Below are positions 1 to 7,629 of a stretch of 64,000 nt of DNA, piece by piece; positions within the stretch are counted from its first letter, which is position 1, and each line of letters opens with the position of its first letter. A program made the position numbers and the translations under genes. Location of the stretch: NCBI GenBank assembly GCA_903943975.1, contig CAJAQB010000019.1, forward strand, positions 124,001-188,000. Reading direction: 5' to 3'. The notes beneath the pieces were generated by a model that did not search any database, was not told the origin of the DNA, and saw only the letters and a program-made list of their open reading frames with translations. Source of the DNA: Synechococcus lacustris. Its GTDB lineage: Bacteria > Cyanobacteriota > Cyanobacteriia > PCC-6307 > Cyanobiaceae.

Positions 1-2
1 GC

Positions 3-911
3 CTGGCTGATCCTGAGGTGGAGGATGTGACTCCAGTGCACTGGAACTTTGTGCTCTGGCGTAATCCAGAAACCCGTACGACCCGATCTATCCTTGCCCT
101 TGGCTTTGAACCCAGCGATCCGCTATTTATTGATTCGATCCTGGCAAATCAGGCCGCAGAGCTGAACCAGCAGGGGCGGGTGCTATTTGATGAGCGCTCC
201 CGGGCTGAATTTGGCCCCGTGGGCCAGTGGTTTCGCCAGGGGCGGCTGGTGGAGTCTGAGGTGGCAGGTCAACGGCTGCGGGTGGCTGGCCTGGTGCAAC
301 TGGGGCCCTCCTTTGGGGCCGATGGGAACATGATCACCAGCCGCGAAACCTTTCGCAGCCTGCTGCCAACCAGCCCCCACGGCAGCATTGAACTGGGCTT
401 GATTCGGCTTAGCCCTGGTGCTGATCCCCTTCAGGTGGCGGCCCGCCTAAAGAAGCAACTTCCCCAGGATGTGAGCATATTTACTAAGCAACAGTTTATT
501 GAGTTCGAGAAGAACTACTGGCGTTCCAGCACTGCCATCGGCTTCATCTTTACCCTCGGGGCCGCCATGGGTTTTGTGGTGGGTTGTGTGATCGTTTATC
601 AGATCCTCTACAGCGATGTGAGTGATCACCTGCCGGAATACGCCACGTTGATGGCGATGGGCTACAAGCTCACGGATTTGCTGGGGGTGGTGGCCCGGGA
701 AGGATTATTGCTGGCGCTGATTGGTTATTTGCCGGCCTATGGCGCCGGCGAAGCTCTTTACGCCTTGATTCGTAATTCCACCAAATTGCCGGTGGGTATG
801 GAACTCCAGCGGGCCCTGGTGGTGTTCAGCATGATTCTGGTGATGTGCATGGGTTCCGCCCTCCTGGCGATGCGCAAGCTGGCGGATGCCGACCCGGCGG
901 AGATTTTCTGA
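3..911 (+). CDS. devC: DevC-type ABC exporter permease, 5' end outside the window
   Basis: Inner-membrane permease of a DevBCA-type ABC exporter, a family that works with a membrane-fusion protein and in heterocyst-forming relatives exports envelope glycolipids. The frame is open to the left edge, so the N-terminus and first membrane span are missing. Visible are a large periplasmic loop, then membrane segments around IGFIFTLGAAMGFVVGCVIV, a second near LLALIGYLPAYGAGEALYAL and a last one before the C-terminal LRMRKLADADP-like end, as expected for the FtsX/MacB-like fold. The stop is 1 nt before the devA start, so the two are one transcript. The substrate in this unicellular organism is unknown. 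Confidence 0.85.
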   Translation: MADPEVEDVTPVHWNFVLWRNPETRTTRSILALGFEPSDPLFIDSILANQAAELNQQGRVLFDERSRAEFGPVGQWFRQGRLVESEVAGQRLRVAGLVQLGPSFGADGNMITSRETFRSLLPTSPHGSIELGLIRLSPGADPLQVAARLKKQLPQDVSIFTKQQFIEFEKNYWRSSTAIGFIFTLGAAMGFVVGCVIVYQILYSDVSDHLPEYATLMAMGYKLTDLLGVVAREGLLLALIGYLPAYGAGEALYALIRNSTKLPVGMELQRALVVFSMILVMCMGSALLAMRKLADADPAEIF

Positions 912-912
912 G

Positions 913-1629
913 ATGGATCGCTCCAGGCCCAGCACGATCATCCGAGCCCGCCAGCTCTGTCATTCCTATGGCCAGGGGGAGCTGCGCCGTCAGGTGCTCC
1001 AGTCGATTGATCTCACGATTGCCGCCGGCGAGGTGGTGTTGCTCACCGGTCCCTCCGGCTGCGGTAAAACCACCCTGCTCACCTTGATTGGGGCGCTGCG
1101 CACGGTGCAGCAGGGGGAACTGGAGGTGCTGGGGCAGTCTTTGCAGGGGGCCAGCCGCGACCAACGCCGCTGCGTGCGCCAGAAAATCGGCATGATTTTT
1201 CAGGGCCACAACCTGCTGCGTTGCCTCACGGCCGAGCAAAACGTGCAGATGGGGGCAGACCTGCTGCCCCAACGCAGCTATGCCACCCGCCGCGGCTTGG
1301 CCAGGGAATGGCTGCGGGCCGTGGGCCTAGAGACTGAATTGGGGAAGCTGCCCCACGATTTGTCTGGGGGCCAGAAACAACGGGTGGCGATCGCCAGGGC
1401 CCTGGCGGCGGAACCACGCCTGTTGCTGGCCGATGAACCCACGGCCGCCCTCGATAGCCGCACCGGCCGCGAAGTGGTGGACCTGCTTAAGTCGCTGGCC
1501 CGGGATCAGGGCTGTGGGGTGTTGATGGTGACCCACGATCCCCGCATTCTTGATGTGGCCGATCGCCTACTGGAGATGGAGGATGGCCAACTCCAAGAAA
1601 CAACGGTGCTGCCGCAGGCGGGGCGCTAA
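913..1629 (+). CDS. devA: DevA-type ABC transporter ATP-binding protein
   Basis: Cytoplasmic ATPase of the exporter, 238 aa if it starts at ATG 913. Walker A GPSGCGKTT lies at about residues 46-54, the signature LSGGQKQR near 150 and Walker B LLLADEPTAALD near 172-183, followed by the switch histidine in VMVTHDPR. An in-frame ATG exists at 886 inside devC, but 913 sits directly after the devC stop (909-911) and gives the usual MacB/LolD-like length, so I prefer it. It pairs with the devC-type permease just upstream; a devB membrane-fusion gene would be expected further upstream, outside the window. Confidence 0.88.
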   Translation: MDRSRPSTIIRARQLCHSYGQGELRRQVLQSIDLTIAAGEVVLLTGPSGCGKTTLLTLIGALRTVQQGELEVLGQSLQGASRDQRRCVRQKIGMIFQGHNLLRCLTAEQNVQMGADLLPQRSYATRRGLAREWLRAVGLETELGKLPHDLSGGQKQRVAIARALAAEPRLLLADEPTAALDSRTGREVVDLLKSLARDQGCGVLMVTHDPRILDVADRLLEMEDGQLQETTVLPQAGR

Positions 1630-1660
1630 ACTGTAAATATCAAAAGGAGTTGATCGGCCC

Positions 1661-1816
1661 ATGGCGAAGCGTAGGAACCTGAAACGGGAAAAGCAGGAAC
1701 GCAACCGTGCCTATGCCCGCAAGTTCAAGAAGCGCAAGCTGCGGAATGATGGCCGTGGTGAAGGCGCTGGCAACGGCGTCACCGGCACCGCCAACAACGG
1801 CGGCGCCGCTGATTGA
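1661..1816 (+). CDS. small basic conserved protein, 51 aa
   Basis: Short gene with a strong ribosome binding site (aaaggag, 1643-1649) about 11 nt before ATG 1661. The product begins MAKRRNLKREKQERNRAYAR and its first 30 residues are dominated by Lys/Arg; the tail is Gly/Ala/Asn rich. I recall similar basic short proteins with this N-terminus in picocyanobacteria, but know of no assigned function. The composition suggests nucleic-acid or ribosome binding, which is inference only. It sits 31 nt after devA and is followed by a hairpin that looks like the transcript end, so it may be the last cistron of the dev operon. Confidence 0.75.
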   Translation: MAKRRNLKREKQERNRAYARKFKKRKLRNDGRGEGAGNGVTGTANNGGAAD

Positions 1817-1823
1817 TCCCTTG

Positions 1824-1860
1824 GCTGGCCGGCTGGGCTGATGTGTCCTAGCCGGCCAGC
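1824..1860 (+). terminator. hairpin terminator after the small basic protein gene
   Basis: Perfect 11-bp GC-rich inverted repeat (GCTGGCCGGCT at 1824-1834, AGCCGGCCAGC at 1850-1860) with a 15-nt loop, 7 nt past the stop codon. There is no long T-tract, so termination is inferred from stem strength and position. Confidence 0.6.
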
Positions 1861-1906
1861 TATTGCTAGAGCTGCTGCTTAAGGTGAGCAGGAATTTTTG
1901 AGCTCA

Positions 1907-2515
1907 ATGCTCCTTCAGCAGTTGTCCCTTGGGGGACCGGTGATGCTGCCCCTGCTGATCCTCTCGATCGCAGTGGTCACCATTGGGGTGGAGCGATTCA
2001 GTTTTTGGCGAAAGATTGGCAGGGCCTCTTCCCCCCGTTGGAGACGGCTGGAGGAGGAGCTTGCCGTTGGACAAATACCCCCCGCTTCCAGCCTTGACGG
2101 GCCCGTTGCTGGCTTATTGACACGACTTGCCACCGCCGAGGGCGAAGCCAACCGGCAACTGGTCCTACAACTCACCCTGCAGAAGGAACGCCAGCGCATG
2201 GCCAGGGGAGAAAGGCTGCTGGAAGCTGCCGCCGCCCTTGGGCCCCTGCTGGGCTTGCTGGGCACGGTCACAGGCTTGATGCGCACCTTCGCTTCCCTAG
2301 GCCAACAGGGCGACACGGCCAGCTCCGCCAGTCTGGCGGCCGCTGGCATTGCCGAAGTGCTGGTGGCCACGGCCATGGGCATCCTGCTGGCCCTGTTGGC
2401 GATTGTGGTGCTGCGGGTGAACGCCGCCTATCGCTCTTCCCAGCTAGCCCTGCTGGAACGGGTGGCCCTGGCCTTTGAACTAAATCAGAGTCGCCGCTTC
2501 GGGCCCCATGGATGA
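1907..2515 (+). CDS. exbB: ExbB/TolQ/MotA-family proton channel subunit
   Basis: Inner-membrane subunit that with ExbD converts the proton gradient into work on the outer membrane. About 202 aa with three predicted membrane spans: residues 10-30 (MLPLLILSIAVVTIGVERF), about 105-125 (ALGPLLGLLGTVTGLMRTF) and about 150-175 (VLVATAMGILLALLAIVVL). The last two carry the GLLGTVxG and ATAMG motifs typical of the family. An in-frame TTG at 1898 is closer to the GGA at 1891, so the start could be nine bases earlier. Its 3' end overlaps the first exbD-like gene by 8 nt. TolQ and MotA are related alternatives; the partners downstream favour ExbB. Confidence 0.85.
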   Translation: MLLQQLSLGGPVMLPLLILSIAVVTIGVERFSFWRKIGRASSPRWRRLEEELAVGQIPPASSLDGPVAGLLTRLATAEGEANRQLVLQLTLQKERQRMARGERLLEAAAALGPLLGLLGTVTGLMRTFASLGQQGDTASSASLAAAGIAEVLVATAMGILLALLAIVVLRVNAAYRSSQLALLERVALAFELNQSRRFGPHG

Positions 2516-2930
2516 TTTCTCCGGCGCCGAGGGCTGGGGTCGCTCCAGCGCCATCAGTGGTTTGATCCCGCTGATAGATGTGCTGTTGGTGGTGCTCACT
2601 TTTCTTGTCTGGGTGGCCCTGGCCCCCGCTGGCCCCGGTACCCCCCCCCAGGCCAGCAAGCAGTCGCTCGCCCCAGACCCCAGCCGCCCCCTACAGGTGG
2701 TGGCCCTCTCGATCGCCGGGGAGTGGTATCTGAACGGCCAGGCGATTACTAAAAACGAGCTGCTAAGCCTGCTCCAAAGCGAGAGTCGCAACCCCCAGGC
2801 CGCCCGGGTGCTGTTTTTGCCCTCAAACAAGCTGTCGATCGAAACCGTGGGCGACAGCTTTCAGCAACTCAAGGCCAGGGCTGGTGAGCGGCTGCGCCTG
2901 CGGTTGCCCGCCGCTGGGGCTGGCCGATGA
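2508..2930 (+). CDS. exbD: ExbD/TolR-family protein 1
   Basis: 140-aa single-span protein of the ExbD/TolR family, partner of the ExbB channel. The membrane span near residues 18-40 holds PLIDVLLVVLTFLVW, with the conserved aspartate that carries protons. The rest is a small periplasmic domain, including VVALSIAGEWYLNGQAIT, the usual beta-strand pattern of the family. It overlaps exbB by 8 nt and the next gene by 4 nt (ATGA), so stoichiometric translation by coupling is likely. The ORF lacks the basic N-terminus often seen in ExbD; it starts with an acidic MDDFSGAEG. Confidence 0.8.
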   Translation: MDDFSGAEGWGRSSAISGLIPLIDVLLVVLTFLVWVALAPAGPGTPPQASKQSLAPDPSRPLQVVALSIAGEWYLNGQAITKNELLSLLQSESRNPQAARVLFLPSNKLSIETVGDSFQQLKARAGERLRLRLPAAGAGR

Positions 2931-3346
2931 GCAAGCTGAACCGCTGGCAACAACCGCGCCGGGCTGGCCTGGGCCTAACGGACATCGGCTTAGTCCCAGA
3001 GGCAAATAACACCTACTGGTTGCCCCTGGTTGATTTGCTGCTGGTGCTGATTGCCTTCTGCGCCCTGCTGATCCCCACCCGCCTGGGTCTGAATGCCGTT
3101 GCTGGGGGCTATCTGCCCATTCGGATCAATGCCGCGGGCGACACCTCACTGCAGGGTCAGCCCGTGCCCCTGCGGCGCTTGCCGGCCCTGGTGAAGGCCT
3201 ACGCCAACCTTCACCCCGGCGGCCGGCTGCGGCTCTTGCCTGATCCCGAGGCGCCCTGGGGGGTGCTGGGGCCTGTGCTTGTGCTGCTCAAAGACTCGCC
3301 CACCCCAGTGGACCTGAAGCTCAGCAGCCGCAGCATCAGCCCATGA
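2927..3346 (+). CDS. ExbD/TolR-family protein 2
   Basis: Second ExbD-like protein, 139 aa. A membrane span at about residues 29-50 contains WLPLVDLLLVLIAFCALLIP, again with one intramembrane aspartate. The periplasmic part has YLPIRINAAGDTSLQGQPV, matching the strand that follows the span in ExbD. It is more diverged than the first copy and may form a hetero-oligomer with it. It starts with ATGA overlap on the stop of copy 1 and ends with ATGA overlap on the TonB-like gene. Two unlike ExbD genes in one operon occur in some TonB systems, so the arrangement is not unprecedented. Confidence 0.72.
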   Translation: MSKLNRWQQPRRAGLGLTDIGLVPEANNTYWLPLVDLLLVLIAFCALLIPTRLGLNAVAGGYLPIRINAAGDTSLQGQPVPLRRLPALVKAYANLHPGGRLRLLPDPEAPWGVLGPVLVLLKDSPTPVDLKLSSRSISP

Positions 3347-3954
3347 AAGTTAGCCAGCGTTTTGATCTAGGCCAGTTCCTGGGCCCCCATTGGCAACAAC
3401 GCCCCTTCTGGGCCGTGCCCCTGCTTATTGCCCTCGGCGCCCATGGGCTGGTGCTGTTGCTGCCGCAGGGGCCAGCTGGGCGGCTCCGCCCCCAGGCCCG
3501 GCAGGCCAGTGACCAAGCCCAATTACTAGACATCAGCCAGCAGTTGCTCAGTGAGAACCAAGCCGCCCAGCTGAACTCCCAACCGCTGCAATTACCTGTG
3601 GATACCCTGCCGCTGCCGCCTCCGGATCCCTTTCAGCGCAGCATCGCCACTGCTTCCCCCAGCCCTAATAACGGGGTGATCAAAGCCGCTGATCAGCATC
3701 GGGAGGGGCCAGGGGCCAGGCTTGAAGTTCAAACGGCTCTGCTTGAAAAACTCTGGGCCGAAGCCAAGCCGATCGAGGCGCAGCCCCCGGAGGAAATCGC
3801 CGATGCTTCCCAAGGGCGTCAGCTGCCTTTGGCGGCCTTGGTTGCAGCCCTGGGGACCGTCAAGGATGGAACTCAATTTCCGCTGCCTGGGGCCAGCCTG
3901 CTGATCCGGTTCAATGGGGATATCGCCACCCTCTGGCGCAGCCCGGTCAACTGA
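3343..3954 (+). CDS. TonB-like energy-transduction protein
   Basis: 203-aa protein with a short cytoplasmic N-terminus, one membrane span at about residues 21-42 (FWAVPLLIALGAHGLVLLL, including the histidine position seen in TonB spans), then a Pro/Gln/Leu-rich periplasmic spacer (LPVDTLPLPPPDPF) and a small C-terminal domain ending RFNGDIATLWRSPVN. The order after ExbB-ExbD-ExbD makes a TonB role likely. However, the C-terminal domain is short and I see no clear YP or beta-strand motif of classical TonB, so the assignment rests on topology and context. Confidence 0.6.
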   Translation: MKVSQRFDLGQFLGPHWQQRPFWAVPLLIALGAHGLVLLLPQGPAGRLRPQARQASDQAQLLDISQQLLSENQAAQLNSQPLQLPVDTLPLPPPDPFQRSIATASPSPNNGVIKAADQHREGPGARLEVQTALLEKLWAEAKPIEAQPPEEIADASQGRQLPLAALVAALGTVKDGTQFPLPGASLLIRFNGDIATLWRSPVN

Positions 3955-3982
3955 GTCGATCAGCGATCATGGGGGCACCGGT

Positions 3983-4924
3983 GTGGCCCCCGTGCTCTTC
4001 AGCGTTGTTATTCCCACCTACAACCGGCTGCCGATCCTGAGGAAATGCCTCAACGGCCTGGAGGCCCAGCGGGGCCTAGGGCCCGCTGACGATTTTGAGG
4101 TGGTGCTGGTGGATGACGGTTCCACCGATGGCACCGTGGAATGGCTCCAGCAGGAGGCGGAGGCCTATCCCCATGTGCGCTTGGTTTGCCAGGAGCATGG
4201 TGGGCCGGCCCTGGGGCGCAACCTCGGGGTGAGCTCCGCCCGGGGGGAGGTGATTGTCTTTATCGACAGCGACCTGGTGGTGCTACCGGATTTTCTAAGC
4301 CAGCACAGCCAGAGCCTGCGCCAGGCCTGGCAACGCCAGGGCAACCGCCTCTGCTTCACCTATGGGGCAGTGATCAACACCCACAACTTTGAAAATCCCA
4401 CCGCGGAACCCCACAAGCTGAGCGACCATTCCTGGGCTTATTTCGCCACGGGAAATGTGGCAATCGACCGGCAACTACTCGAACAATCAGGCTTGTTTGA
4501 CAGCGCCTTCCGCCTCTATGGCTGGGAAGACCTGGAGCTGGGGGAACGGCTGCGGCGCTTGGGGGTGCAGCTGGTGCGCTGCCCTGGGGCCAAGGGCTAC
4601 CACTGGCATCCGCCCCTCTCCCTAGATCAGGTGCCAGACCTGGTGCAAAAGGAACAGGAACGGGCACGGATGGGTCTGGTGTTCTATCGAAAACACCCCA
4701 CCCGCCGGGTGCGCTTCATCATTCAATTCACCATCTGGCACCGCCTGCTCTGGGAACTGCTCACCCTGGGGGGGCTGATTAATGAACGCAGCCTGCGGCC
4801 GCTGCTGGCTTGGTTGATCCGCAGCGGCCGGCCGGGGTTGGCCATGGAGCTGCTGCGGCTGCCGCTTAATCGCATCGGGGTGCGGGCCCTGCAGCAACAG
4901 GCCCAGCTGGCAGAGCTGGGCTGA
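3983..4924 (+). CDS. glycosyltransferase family 2
   Basis: Probable GT-A fold inverting glycosyltransferase of about 313 aa. The N-terminus has FSVVIPTYNRLPILRKCL, then VDDGSTDGT and IDSD (metal-binding DxD), and the acceptor-side motif GWEDLELGERLRRLG near residue 175. The C-terminal 90 residues are rich in hydrophobic and basic segments and may contact the membrane. The frame is open back to 3914, but those codons lie over the end of the TonB-like gene; GTG 3983 puts the start just before the conserved PTYN strand. The sugar and acceptor cannot be read from the sequence. Being 28 nt after the TonB-like gene, it is probably in the same transcript. Confidence 0.82.
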   Translation: MAPVLFSVVIPTYNRLPILRKCLNGLEAQRGLGPADDFEVVLVDDGSTDGTVEWLQQEAEAYPHVRLVCQEHGGPALGRNLGVSSARGEVIVFIDSDLVVLPDFLSQHSQSLRQAWQRQGNRLCFTYGAVINTHNFENPTAEPHKLSDHSWAYFATGNVAIDRQLLEQSGLFDSAFRLYGWEDLELGERLRRLGVQLVRCPGAKGYHWHPPLSLDQVPDLVQKEQERARMGLVFYRKHPTRRVRFIIQFTIWHRLLWELLTLGGLINERSLRPLLAWLIRSGRPGLAMELLRLPLNRIGVRALQQQAQLAELG

Positions 4925-5055
4925 GCCGTTCCACCGACTGGTAAGTTGGAAAGGTTCCTTCAACACCGCACACCCGCACGTTTCGGGTGAAGTCAATCCT
5001 TTTAGTGATTGTTCTTCCCTGGCGGGTGGTGGCCAACCCGAAACCCCACTGATCA
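4925..5055 (+). promoter_or_regulatory. rpsB leader region with small hairpins
   Basis: 131-nt spacer that should hold the rpsB-tsf promoter and leader. It contains a perfect 6-bp stem (CACCCG 4971-4976 with CGGGTG 4984-4989) and a second small dyad (CAATC 4994-4998 with GATTG 5006-5010). S2 autoregulates through its leader in other bacteria; whether these hairpins do so here is inference. No confident -10/-35 pair was identified. Confidence 0.35.
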
Positions 5056-5775
5056 ATGGCTGTAGTAACACTCTCCGAAATGATGGAGGCTGGTGCCCAC
5101 TTTGGACACCAGACCCGCCGCTGGAATCCCAAGATGCAGCGGTACATCTATTGCGCCCGTAACGGCGTTCACATCATTGACCTCGTGCAGACCGCCGTCT
5201 GCATGAACAACGCCTACAAATGGACCCGCAGTGCCGCCCGTTCCGGCAAGCGTTTCCTGTTTGTGGGTACCAAGAAACAGGCTGCCGAAGTGATCGCCCA
5301 GGAGGCGGGTCGCTGTGGCGCCAGCTATGTGAACCAACGCTGGTTGGGCGGCATGCTCACCAACTGGACCACGATGCGGGCCCGCATCGACCGGCTCAAG
5401 GATCTGGAGCGCATGGAAAGCTCCGGGGCGATTGCCATGCGTCCCAAGAAGGAAGCAGCTGTGCTGCGCCGCGAACTGGATCGGCTCCAGAAGTATCTGG
5501 GCGGTCTGAAGAACATGCGCCGCCTGCCGGATGTGGTGCTGCTGGTGGACCAGAAACGGGAATACAACGCCGTTCTGGAATGCCGCAAGCTCGACATCCC
5601 CCTGGTGTCAATGCTCGACACCAACTGTGACCCCGACCTCTGCGATGTGCCCATCCCCTGCAACGACGACGCCGTGCGTTCGGTGCAACTGGTGGTGAGC
5701 CGCCTGGCCGATGCGATCAATGAAGGTCGCCATGGGGCCCAAGACCAAGGCAACGACGTTGAAGACGAGGGCTGA
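5056..5775 (+). CDS. rpsB: 30S ribosomal protein S2
   Basis: Ribosomal protein S2 of the small subunit, 239 aa, complete. The N-terminus [20 protein letters not shown] and the segments [30 protein letters not shown] and DVVLLVDQ are hallmark S2 sequence. The length matches cyanobacterial S2. It is followed after 49 nt by tsf, the usual bacterial pairing, and the two are probably co-transcribed. The C-terminal tail (about 15 residues, [14 protein letters not shown]) is acidic and variable. Confidence 0.98.
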   Translation: MAVVTLSEMMEAGAHFGHQTRRWNPKMQRYIYCARNGVHIIDLVQTAVCMNNAYKWTRSAARSGKRFLFVGTKKQAAEVIAQEAGRCGASYVNQRWLGGMLTNWTTMRARIDRLKDLERMESSGAIAMRPKKEAAVLRRELDRLQKYLGGLKNMRRLPDVVLLVDQKREYNAVLECRKLDIPLVSMLDTNCDPDLCDVPIPCNDDAVRSVQLVVSRLADAINEGRHGAQDQGNDVEDEG

Positions 5776-5824
5776 GGCCCTCCCGCTGTTTACAATCCGC
5801 CCCGCTTCCCCCCATTCCCCTGCC

Positions 5825-6478
5825 ATGGCTGAGATTTCCGCAAAGCTCGTTAAAGCACTGCGCGACCAGACCGGCGCCGGGATGATGGATTGCAAGAGGG
5901 CCCTCACCGAGTCCGGCGGCGATCTCAACAAGGCCACCGAATGGTTGCGCCAGAAGGGGATCGCCTCAGCCGAGAAAAAGGCTGGTCGCACCGCTGCCGA
6001 AGGTTCCGTGGGCAGCTACATCCACACCGGTGCCCGGGTGGGGGTGTTGGTGGAAATCAATTGTGAAACCGACTTTGTTGCCCGCGGTGAGGGCTTTCAG
6101 GAGTTGGTGCGCAATGTGGCAATGCAAATTGCCGCTTGCCCCAACGTTGAATTTGTAAGCATCAGCGACATCCCTGCGGCAGTGGCTGAACGGGAATCGG
6201 CGATCGAAATGGGTCGCGATGACCTCGGTAACAAGCCCGAAGCGATGAAGGCCAAGATCGTTGAAGGCCGGGTGGCCAAGCGCCTCAAGGAATTGGCTCT
6301 GCTCGACCAACCCTTCATCAAGGACAGCTCCCTGACCGTGGCTGAAATGGTCAAGCAGGTGGCTGGCACCATTGGCGAAAACATCCAGGTGCGTCGCTTC
6401 ACCCGATACACCCTTGGCGAGGGCATTGAGGTGGAGAAGGCTGATTTTGCAGCGGAAGTGGCCGCTATGACCGCTTGA
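5825..6478 (+). CDS. tsf: translation elongation factor Ts
   Basis: Guanine-nucleotide exchange factor for EF-Tu, 217 aa from ATG 5825. It begins [20 protein letters not shown] and shows the UBA-like N-terminal domain (MMDCKRAL), the TDFVAR motif ([12 protein letters not shown]) that inserts into EF-Tu, and the single-core architecture typical of the shorter cyanobacterial form. The frame is open back to 5711 inside rpsB, but the family start fits 5825. Its stop overlaps the next gene's TTG start (TTGA at 6475-6478). Confidence 0.97.
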   Translation: MAEISAKLVKALRDQTGAGMMDCKRALTESGGDLNKATEWLRQKGIASAEKKAGRTAAEGSVGSYIHTGARVGVLVEINCETDFVARGEGFQELVRNVAMQIAACPNVEFVSISDIPAAVAERESAIEMGRDDLGNKPEAMKAKIVEGRVAKRLKELALLDQPFIKDSSLTVAEMVKQVAGTIGENIQVRRFTRYTLGEGIEVEKADFAAEVAAMTA

Positions 6479-7629
6479 TCCAGGGGGAACCCCGGGGGGC
6501 AGAGGCTGCCCAGGAGGAACTAAAGCGGCTGGGGGAACAGGGGGAGGCGGCAGTCCAGCGCCTGTATCCCATGCTGGCCAGTTACCTAGACGACCTGCGA
6601 ACTCACCTGGAGGCGAACCTGCTCCAGGCGGTTTTTCAGTTGGCTACCCAGCTTTACCCCCAACAATTCACCGCCCTCTCCGATGGCGAGCGCCAGGCCC
6701 TACGCCAACGCTTGCATCGCCTTTGCCAACGCTGCGGCAGCTTGCTCACCATTGAGCAGTTGTTGCAGCTAGCCCTGCGGCTGGAGCAGCACGACCCCAG
6801 CCCCCGGCCGCTCGAGCCCCATAGCGGCGAACTAGAAGTAGTGGAAGCCGAGGAGCCTTCGCTCCCCCCCGGCTCCATTGCCCTGGAGCTGGAAACCCCG
6901 CCGTTGCTGGGAAGCTTTGATCCCTGGTTGTTTAGTGGTCACCCGCCGGAGGAATCTGGAGACGATCCTGAAGACGAGGAAGACGATCAAGACGAAGTGG
7001 ATATTGATCCCATCGAAGGGCGGCAAGAGGAAGAATTCGGAGCCGAGGAAAACCAACGGCAGGAGTTAGATATCCGTTCCCGGGAAGCATTTGCTTTGCT
7101 CCAGGATCTGATGGGGGGCGGAGAGCTCCAAGCCAGCCCAACCCTGGAGGCGGAGGGTTTCACAGTGGCCTTCCCAATGCCGCGCCATCCCTTGGCGCTG
7201 CACCGTTGGCTCCAGGGCTGGGATAAGGCCCTCACCCGGCGGCTGCGCAACCTCAGCCACGCCGTCAATGTGGAACTGCTGCGTTTCGGTCTTACCCGCA
7301 GCCTGATGCCGATGGCGTTGCTGGATGCCGTGCTGGAGGGCCAGGCAGATGCCCAGTCGGCCCCGCCAAATCTGCTGAGCCTGAGCCTGCCACTGGGGGC
7401 CAATGGCATGGAGCGCGACTTCAACCTGCATGCGGTGCTGTTACGCAGCAGCGATTTTGAATATTTACGGCCGCCCCTGCGCCGCCGCCGGGCCCAGATT
7501 CGCCAACTAGGCAAAAACCTGCTCAAAATGGCGCGCAGACAGCATCATTGGCAGCAACGGCTAGCCATTCGCCAGGCTGAACAACAGTGGTTGGAGGACA
7601 ACGATCAACCCCTGAACCCCGAGCCCTGA
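6475..7629 (+). CDS. acidic conserved hypothetical protein between tsf and recG
   Basis: 384-aa protein of unknown function starting at TTG 6475, which overlaps the tsf stop as TTGA. The N-terminal ~120 residues look helical ([20 protein letters not shown], then a Cys-containing helical stretch). A low-complexity acidic linker follows at about 155-200, dominated by Asp/Glu. The C-terminal domain (about 215-384) has [20 protein letters not shown] and ends in a strongly basic helix, [20 protein letters not shown]. The acidic middle and basic end suggest contact with a nucleic acid or a basic partner, which is inference. I recall an ORF in this position in related picocyanobacteria. The next in-frame ATG is at 6571, so a shorter form is possible. 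Confidence 0.75.
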   Translation: MIQGEPRGAEAAQEELKRLGEQGEAAVQRLYPMLASYLDDLRTHLEANLLQAVFQLATQLYPQQFTALSDGERQALRQRLHRLCQRCGSLLTIEQLLQLALRLEQHDPSPRPLEPHSGELEVVEAEEPSLPPGSIALELETPPLLGSFDPWLFSGHPPEESGDDPEDEEDDQDEVDIDPIEGRQEEEFGAEENQRQELDIRSREAFALLQDLMGGGELQASPTLEAEGFTVAFPMPRHPLALHRWLQGWDKALTRRLRNLSHAVNVELLRFGLTRSLMPMALLDAVLEGQADAQSAPPNLLSLSLPLGANGMERDFNLHAVLLRSSDFEYLRPPLRRRRAQIRQLGKNLLKMARRQHHWQQRLAIRQAEQQWLEDNDQPLNPEP

